64,000 bases of DNA from Henricia sp. BOLD:AAB3569 (Eukaryota > Echinodermata > Asteroidea > Spinulosida > Echinasteridae): assembly GCA_037783545.1 (NCBI GenBank), contig JBBELK010000112.1, positions 372,001 to 436,000 of the forward strand, in the 5' to 3' direction. The notes beneath the pieces are model-generated. The model ran no database searches. It saw only the letters and a list, made by a program, of their open reading frames with translations, and was not told the origin of the DNA. Position 1 is the first letter of the stretch, and every line of letters begins with the position of its first letter. Shown in pieces: positions 36,801 to 45,800 of the stretch. A program made the translations under genes and the position numbers.

Positions 36801-39800
36801 GAAGCATTACGCAGAGTGGAGGAAGGATCGGGCATCTTCATGATTAAACCATGCTATCATGGAAAGGATGATAATCAATCAATCAATTGATCAACAAGTC
36901 AATCATTCAATTGATCAATAATCAATTGTACAATTCTTGGTGCACGTGCTGATTAGGGCATTATGCAGAGTGGAGGAAGAATCAGGCGTCTTCTTTTCAT
37001 CAAACCCATACTATCATGGAAAGGCAGGTAATTTAATAAATCAATCAATAAATCAAGTTGATCATTTAATCAATCACTTGTATTAATCCATTGCACTCGT
37101 GGTAATGGAGGCACTACACAGAGTGGAAGAAGAATCGGGCGTCCTTATGATTTAACCCATCATAATGTAATAAAACTATCGATTAATCAATTGATTAATC
37201 AATAAGTTTTTGCTGCAAGTTTTACCTTGTAGTGATTAGTTAGATTTAACTTAATATTGTATGTCCATTTTTGATGCCTTTTGTGCCTCTAGGCACAAAG
37301 AGCTAGGATTAACTCCCCCTTGCAGTAGCGGCTTGCCATTTTTTCTATTTTGCCCCAGGAGTGGGAGACTTGATAACAGATCCTGGCCTTGTATGTTGCT
37401 TGTGTGGGAAACTTCATGACTAGTGTTTATTTCAAGTCGTAAATCAATATTATTTCCCAAGTCAAGTTACAAGTCAATTTCTCCAGAGTCGACTCTCAAG
37501 TAAAACACAAAAACACTTGAGCCCAGGGCAGTAATTTCAGAGACCAGCTCTGCCCTAATAGTACTGACCCAGCTAATTATGTGTATATCTGCCCCCAAGG
37601 CATATCTGTTGTGGAATAATAACGGAATCTGGATATGAATATTAACTTTTCACTAACTTGGTGCAGTGCTGATGAGTAGCATCTATACTTTGCGAGCTTG
37701 AAATAATCACAAAATAGATAAACAGTAAGTTAACCACTTCGCAACGGCTAGGCATTTTCCAATTTATTCTCCTGGAGCGGGGAGACTGCACTAGCACTTT
37801 TGGTTATGCAGTATACATATATGTCTCTGGGGCTGGAGTCCAGTCACAAGTCATTTTCTCCAGAGTCAAGTCACAGGTCAAAAACCAAAAACTGACTTGA
37901 CCCCAAGCCAACAAGATAAGAGGACCAGCTGTGCCCTGGTCTAATTCATGGGCTAATTCTGTATAACCGCCCCCAAGACACTCGCACTTAGAACTGCATA
38001 TGCAGTTCCCCATCGCGAAGTGGTTAAAATCTGTAACTAAACACTGTCATATATGAGATAAAGTTGCAACATACATGTAAATACAAATTTTAAGATTTTG
38101 ACACTTTGGCTGCCAAAAACTTGACTTGGCTACGATAGCCCATATGTTTGTGTGTGGTCAACTCAGCGCTTCTCTGCAACACACCAGAATTCCATCCCAT
38201 CAAATCGTATCTAATCTTATTTCTCTCAGGAATCAGATCCCATACTACCAGCATCGTCGGATCAGTGATAATTACCATCCCAAACCCTTCTTAAACCCTA
38301 TTACTCCACTGCGGGATGGTACTCCTCTCAACATGGTGCCTGCCCCAACTCCTGCCTCGCACCATCCCATCAAGAGCGCCCTCACGAGGCCGCAAACACA
38401 GGTAAAAATGAACCTCCCAATTCCATTTTCTGTGGACTGTATACTTTGGTTTTTAATTGGTGTACAATGTATTTTCAGGAATGCTATTGAGGAATTTCAA
38501 ATTGCCATCGAAAACGAAGGTCTCGGTGCTTTTCGTGATAATACTTTACAAATAATAATTAATAATAATAATAATAATAATCATGACAATTTATAATGCG
38601 CACAGATCCACAAAGGTGCTCAAGGCGCTGATACAAAAGAAAACATTAATCCTTGAATGCCTCGTTGAAAAGGTGTCTTTAGGCCTTTCTTAAACTGTGG
38701 CAGGTTTCTGGCCTTCGAGACGACTGGAATTTCAGTGTCACCTATTGTGATATGAGGAACGGATATCTTGGAAAGTTGTGAACGTAAGACTTGTGACGTA
38801 AGACCATGGCTCAGCATCTGAATGGTTGGTTTTGGCTTGACATAAATTGTGTACCTCTAATATCGCACAGTATTAATATATTTTGGCTGGTTCGTTCGGG
38901 CGTGATACAACTTACATATCCGCCCCCTCCCCACTTAAAGGCACAGGCTCGTCAGCAATGCGCGAGCGCCAAATTCATGCCACGAAATACGCACTTCCAT
39001 GCTTTTGCTATGGAGCTACATTTTTCGGGGCACGAATTTGGCGTGCGCACATTGCTGACGAGCCTGTGCCTTTAAGACAACTGATCGGGGATGAAATATT
39101 GGTTAGTGGGTTTGGGTTGTCGTGTTTCGTTTGAAAAAACACACGGGGATTAAAATATTTTGGCTGGTTGGTTTCGGCTTGACATAAATTGACACTTTGG
39201 AATTTGTAAATAATGCTTGATGAAAATTAACTCTATCTGTGGGGTTAATTATAGGGTACGTTCAGACGAGGCGTAAGTTAATCGTTAATCCGAAAATACT
39301 AAGTTATTCCTCGTTGGAACGCTCTAATCCACCCGTAGAGGAATAAGTTACGCCACCAAGGTGGCGTAACTTATTCTCGCGAAAAGTGGAGGAATAGCGC
39401 AAGTTGCGCCAAGGACAACTGTCACCCCCTGCTGCGCCGAGTCGTAAATCTCCGGTGGAACGCAACTGACCTGCCACTTCCTGTAGTAGTTTATTCCCGC
39501 TGACCTACATGTACTATACCCTCCATTACCGTAATATCCACGTGTAATTCTGATGAGAGAATAACTGGAACATGGCTGCTGAAAAATCTACTCAAATTCG
39601 TGGATCAAATTGGCAAAGTCGGGAAATCCTCGCTCTAATAAATATTTGGGAGGAGGAATTCCGTCATGCTGCGCCGGTGATGATCCTTTCATGAAGAAGA
39701 CCATGCAATACTGGAAAGGATCGCGTCCAGAATGGCGGAGATGCACTTCGGCTACCCTCCACGGACGACACTCCAAATAAAAAACAAAATCAAGGGGCTG

Positions 39801-42800
39801 AAGCGGAACCCTAGCCCTAACCATGGAGGAAGGGCCCTAACCCTAACCCTTCTCATGATTTTCTCGATTGTTACACTCGGCCTCATCATCCGACGACCTC
39901 TCTTTCACCCCGAATACAGGCAAGCAAAAACGCGAGAAATATATCGTTGATCAAATTGCACGGAGCCATTTTGACATATCCAACATGCACAATGCGCTGT
40001 GAGCATACACGATTTGGTGTACGTACGTGTATTTGTACATGTGCAAGTACTGGGCCTTGTTTATTAGGGAGGTTTAGATGCACGTAAAACGCAAACTTGA
40101 ACGCGAAATTATTTCAGCATCGGTCACCTCAGGAGGAGGTCTTACTCTTAGAACTCGGGCTCGAATCTTGGTCACATCAAAAGTTTTATCTCACCACAAA
40201 AGTAAAAAATGTAGGTTTTTGTTTTCATCTGTTCTAAGATCTCCTCAGAATAATGACCAAGTGTTAAAGCATTTCACGTTCGCGTTCCCGTTTTATGTGC
40301 ATATAAACCTCCATATTATGTTGTGGATGCATTATGCATGGCGCGCCGCCGTTTTCCCGCACGCGCGCTTGCGTGACCGGAAGGTCACCTCAGAAATTCG
40401 GCGTTGCTTAACCTCGGAGGAATAACTTGAGCCACTTTTATTGTGAAGTGCCGGCGTAACTTTTCTGTATGAACGCAAGCGTATTTTGGATTAAGGAATT
40501 CTTATCTAAACAACCCAAGCGCAATTAAAAAAGTACCAACTTGTGCCTCCGTCTGAACGTACCCTTATTGATACCAGCCAGATTAGCAGTATTTCAGATA
40601 AATCATTGGAAACTATACTTCATAGCTCAGCTGGTAAAGCGTCTGCCTGGAGAGTCTATTATACATGTAGGTTTGAATCATGATGAGGTCCATATGATTT
40701 TTCTCTCATCTTATGTTTGGCTGTTTTAATGGTGAATAGGCACCATACCAAATACTGTTTGTTACTTTGCCATCAGTTACACACCGTTTCAACACCAAGA
40801 GAACAATTTGGTGCATAGGGAAAACCTGAGGGAATATATATCACTGTGCCATAGCTCAGCTAGTAGAGCAATCTGCCCAGAGAGAGAGTCAAAAGTCCTG
40901 AGTTATAATTATTTGAGGTTATGATGTTTCTCTCATCCCATGTTTGATTTTTCTCATGTGAAACTAGGCTTCTGACTAGGTACCGTGGTATTATGAATAC
41001 GTTGTCCGTGCAGTATAACCATAGGACCAGCCTAAATAGGATGGCGGATTTTGCACAATTTCTTGAAAGCATGGACACAGTTTTTAATTGTTTTCTCTGA
41101 ACATACATGTAGATGCGGTACTCGGCTTTTATCATACACTAAGCTTTACGTTCCATACCAACTGTGGACATTCCTTTGTTCTCGTGTAGTGAAGAAAACT
41201 GTTCCAACCCTAACCCTCGACCTACAAACCCCCCTCCCCCACCCATCCCCCAATCCTAACATTGGACAACCTGACTGTGGACGTGTGCTAGTCCACATAA
41301 CGTCCGTTTCTCCTGCCAAATGTGGACATCCATTGTTCGCCAGTCCATATAATGTATACATGTAATGTACGTACACGTCCTGATTAACACACAGAGATAA
41401 TGCCGTTTTTAACAGTATTCCAATAATGTACTGTCTTAAACAGGAGACCATACATGTACCATCCGAACCACCTTCCCAAGACCCAGCCAGTGATGTCCCC
41501 GTCAAAGGATCTAGCATCCAGCTTGTAGGAACCCAACCCCAACCCATGTGGGCGATGTCGTCATCTTTCATTCAACCTGGCGCGGGGCCAAGTGGCGATT
41601 CGGTCAAGGACAGAGTTTCAATGGTAACAACACCACGCATGCTGGAGCTGGATGTCAACCGAATGATGATTGGCCAAAATACTGTCAGGTAAGTTGAATA
41701 TTAAAATCATGGACCAATTAAATTGTCCAACAGATAATGAGTAATGTGGGATCTAAAGAAGTAGATTGTACAGTACATGCATTTCGGTCGTTGGCAGTGC
41801 CAGCATTGTCTTTGCCAAGTACGGAGTCATCAAGAGCAAGTCTTCATGTCAAGTCCAAAGTCTTGAAGAGCAAATTTTGATTCAAGTCTTCAACAAAAAA
41901 AAGTTATAATTCTTTAGGAGCAAGTCTCAATTCATGTCCCAATTCAAGTTTTAGCTTGATCTCAGATGGGCAATTTTGAAATCAAGTGGAAAATTGTAAC
42001 AGTCAGAGAATGTGTACAGCGCTTAAAGGAGCGTGACCAGAGTTTCTGGAAAATAGTTTTTGATGTAACTTACCAATATTATCAAGTAACTCCCATACAC
42101 ACCTCCCATGTCCCAAAAACCCGAAAACATTCGAAATTTCCAGTAAAAAATTGAACAAAACTATCGAGTATGCTTTCAGCGGATAAACGTTGATACTGGA
42201 AAATTAGTTTACAAATAATCGGTGGATTTTCGACGATATTCTCGGAAATATGCGGCCTAGAAGCGCGGGAGTTTCAGTTTCGTAATCAGAAAAATATAAC
42301 GGATGTGATGATATAAAAATATCATGACCCATAAGGTAAGTCCCGGGGAGTTATGGGTAAAAAAAAGTGATCTGGTCACACTCCTTTAAAGGAGCGTGAC
42401 CAGATCACATTTTTCCCATGGGTGTTGAGATTTTGATACCATGTCATGTCATATTTTTCTCATTACCATTCTGAAATTTTGCAACCTCAATCCGTATATT
42501 TCCAATGATGTTGTTAAAAATCCACCTAAGTTTAAGTAAACTAATTTATCAGGTTACATATAAAACGGTGCAGTGATCGATTACACCAATCTTTTTGTTT
42601 CCACATCCAAATTGAAGTCCTGAAAAAAAAATCAATCTATATCTAACTTTTTTACCTTATCGGGCTCTTAAAGCCCTGGTCACATGAGGCAATTTTTACA
42701 AGCAACTTGGAGGCAACTTAGGCATAAAAAAAAAAAATGTTATGTTGGCGTAACCCGACAGACCCTAAAAATACGGCCGACCCTGGATATTTTTATTTTT

Positions 42801-45800
42801 TTCAAGGGAAGAAATTTAATGATTAAAATCTATATAAATGAGTTATAAATACGTTTGAAACCATTTCTGATCGTTTCTCATTGTTGTATTGACTTGTCTG
42901 ACGCTGGAGCGCGTGGAACTTTGGAGTGCACATTGTTGCACCAACGATCGAACATGCAGCAGAAGATTGCGCAGGCTCTACAACAATGTACATGTACATG
43001 TACAGGTGTGATATCGATACGGAGATAGATGCACCAAGTATACATTGTACATGTATAGTCGCGTCCCCGACTCCCACTCAGAGAGCAGCCTCACGCTCGC
43101 TGAACCGAAGGAGCTAGCTCTACATGAAAAATATGGTAGCCTCGTCCTAGACTGTTGCACGGCGCGGACAGCTACATACAATATTTAAAATATTTGGCTA
43201 TTTATTTTGTGTTTAAAAAATAGTTTGTTACAATATAAATTATTTTAATTATTTTTTCAGCATTTTACACAATAAAAACTGATATATATACATTCTAAAA
43301 ATTGTAAACTATTTTGTGACCCCGGCCCCGTGTTTTTCACAGTCGCATCAACATGGCGCCCGGTTCCGAAGCGTACAGTGTTTCCATCAAGGGAAAATGT
43401 GGATCTGCGGTCATTTTTGATCGCTTAAAACGGATAAATTTGAGTCAACAGCTAAGGTTAATCGCCCAGAGCTGCGCCGACGATGTCAAGGTGGGGTACA
43501 CGGTGCTGAAAATACAATCGTCAAAGGAAGAAGCGGGTCCATACAAAGATGTGGAATCAGATGAAACGGCCAGCATTTTGTCTGATTTTGGTTTCCACTT
43601 TTTCATGTCATTTTCGTTGCTGGGAGGAAAAAAAAAAAAAAAAAAAAACCTGACCTACCTACCCTATTTTTGGGGGCCCGTTACGCCAACATAACATTTT
43701 TTTTTTAATGCCTTACAGCGCTACAGGCTACAGGAATGCTTGAGTAGCACAAGTACATTTTTTGTGACAATGTATTGACATTACAAAGAAAATAATGTGA
43801 AATTTGAAATGCGAATGTATTTGCTTCTTGGAGATTGCTTGGAATGATTGCCTGTAAATTGCCTCGTGTGACATGGGCTTAATAGCTCAGGTACAAAGTC
43901 GTCCTAAGGTCAAGTCGGGTATTGAGCTGCTTTAATTTGTGGGTATTAGTGTGACCCTTCAAAAGTGATGTACCACCCCTTTGTCCCCTCCCTTCAAGTA
44001 TTAACCAACTTGAGTTGGTACCCAATAGAAATGGTTGTTTACTATGCCAGAATATTCATAGACTATAGTATAAAGTGTGTGGTCAGTTTAGGGTAAGTGG
44101 GTCTAAGCATTCACTGGTATTTTTGATTAAATAAAAAAACATCCATTGCTAAAACACAGGAAAACAGTTCACTTGTTTTAGTGTAGATCCAGTGAATTCG
44201 GCAAAACAAAGGGTGGTGTTTTTACTTTAGTACATTTTTGTAGTAGTGCATTAGCATTATATCTCCTGTTGCAGTGCCTTAACCAAACCAGTTCCACCCA
44301 GCCACGACCGGTTAGTCAATGCATCCAATGCTAGTGTGCGATCCTACATGACCATCGATCGACCTTCGGCCATTTCTGGGCAGAGTACAAGACAAGTCAG
44401 ACCCAAGTCAACAGGTACTGATGTTGCATGCTTTAACACTTTGTCATTGTACCACCCCAAAGCACTCTGTACTTCTGTTGATTCGTCAAGGAATAGCAGT
44501 GGTGCTTAACAAAATCTAAATCTGAGGATTAAGGGTACCATATAAATTACAGAATTTTAAAACACTGAGATAAAAACCAACCTGTATAAGTCACCTCAGT
44601 ACTCATCTGTATTCCGAGAAAACAATGAAAAACTGTGTTCATGCATTTGAGAAATTGTGTGAAGCCACCGTCCTATTTAGTCTGGTTCCCTAGCTACACT
44701 GCATGGAAAACAATTAAAGCTAATACCATGGTAGTTGGGGCCCAGTTTTGTTCACATGAGGGCTCCCTTGTACAAATTTTTGTGCACACTCACTTAAATT
44801 CATGTTCACTTTAGTAAGGTTTCCCCGTCAACTCGTTCATTAAGATTTTTGGTCGTCAACAGTTTGAAGTAAGGAATTATTGAGTCGGTCCAAACGATGT
44901 TAAGTGGAAATAATTATTGGCCATTCACCGAGTGCGTTTCCCGAGAACACGCTAAAAACTCATAGCGTGCTCGGACAGTACTCGAACCACCAAGCATGTT
45001 GATGGCGAATGGCGGGTTCGATGGTCCTAGAGTTTGTTTGCTTGTCATCTTTCAGGAACCGAAGGCTCCCACTCCTCGCCAACCATCCCCATCATGAAAG
45101 CTCCCAACAACAGTGCCGGCTCCAGCCGTCACAGCAGAGCCGTGAGTGAAGGCGCTCTTTCCCTCAGCCAGCCCCTTCTACCTCCCATCTGGGTACCGCC
45201 CACAAACACCCCAGTGGATGGCAGTCGAAGTCGACCTGGAACCACGGGGTCAGACGGCTCATTATACGGCAAGGGTGAGACAGGAATTTTTTATTGCACA
45301 AGAGAAAGTTCAATTGACGACTAGAGTTAACCATTGGTCAAACGTAATCGTAGCAACACACATGCGCACTAACACCTAAGTGCGAATGCCTTTGGTTAGT
45401 CAATTAGTTCCACACAAAACGCTGCATCAACTCAATACGTGAATGGGTACCAGTGACCAGTTCAAAATTGTCGACCAGACATAACCATCGTTGACAACAC
45501 TGCGTTTGAGTGGAAATATTCCAACTATAGTAAACTATACATGTAGTCAGGAATCAAACTTGCTCTAGCTGGGGTTAGTTCCAATTTCGAGCAAGTTTGA
45601 TTGAGCGACTATAGTTAACTATAGTCGACTAGATCAGAGTCCCTCAAACGACGTTTGCTCTCGTCAACTTGTGAAGTAAAATTGTGGGTCACTGGAAGTG
45701 ATATGTACTGGGCTGAATAGTAGATACATGTACACCAAATTTGTCCAAGGTGTCGCAAAGTAGCACTGATTGATTTTTGTTTTATCCCCACATTAGACAC

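Larger units (their letters stand above)
42672..43878. mobile_element. TTAA-flanked TIR element carrying a nested element
   Basis: TTAA at 42668 and 43879. The ends, AGCCCTGGTCACATGAGGCA and, inverted, GCCCATGTCACACGAGGCAA, are diverged copies, with further pairing in aatttttacaagcaac/gcctgtaaatt. The element at 42737-43698 inserted into it. Confidence 0.7.

Noticed and set aside
39820..39850. Telomere-like ccctaaccctaaccct
   Set aside because: Only two to three units inside a Harbinger element; also a short run near 41200. Too short to mark a telomere or interstitial telomere site.
40618..40690. Functional tRNA gene
   Set aside because: A- and B-box words are present, but stems do not pair and the body continues as a SINE.
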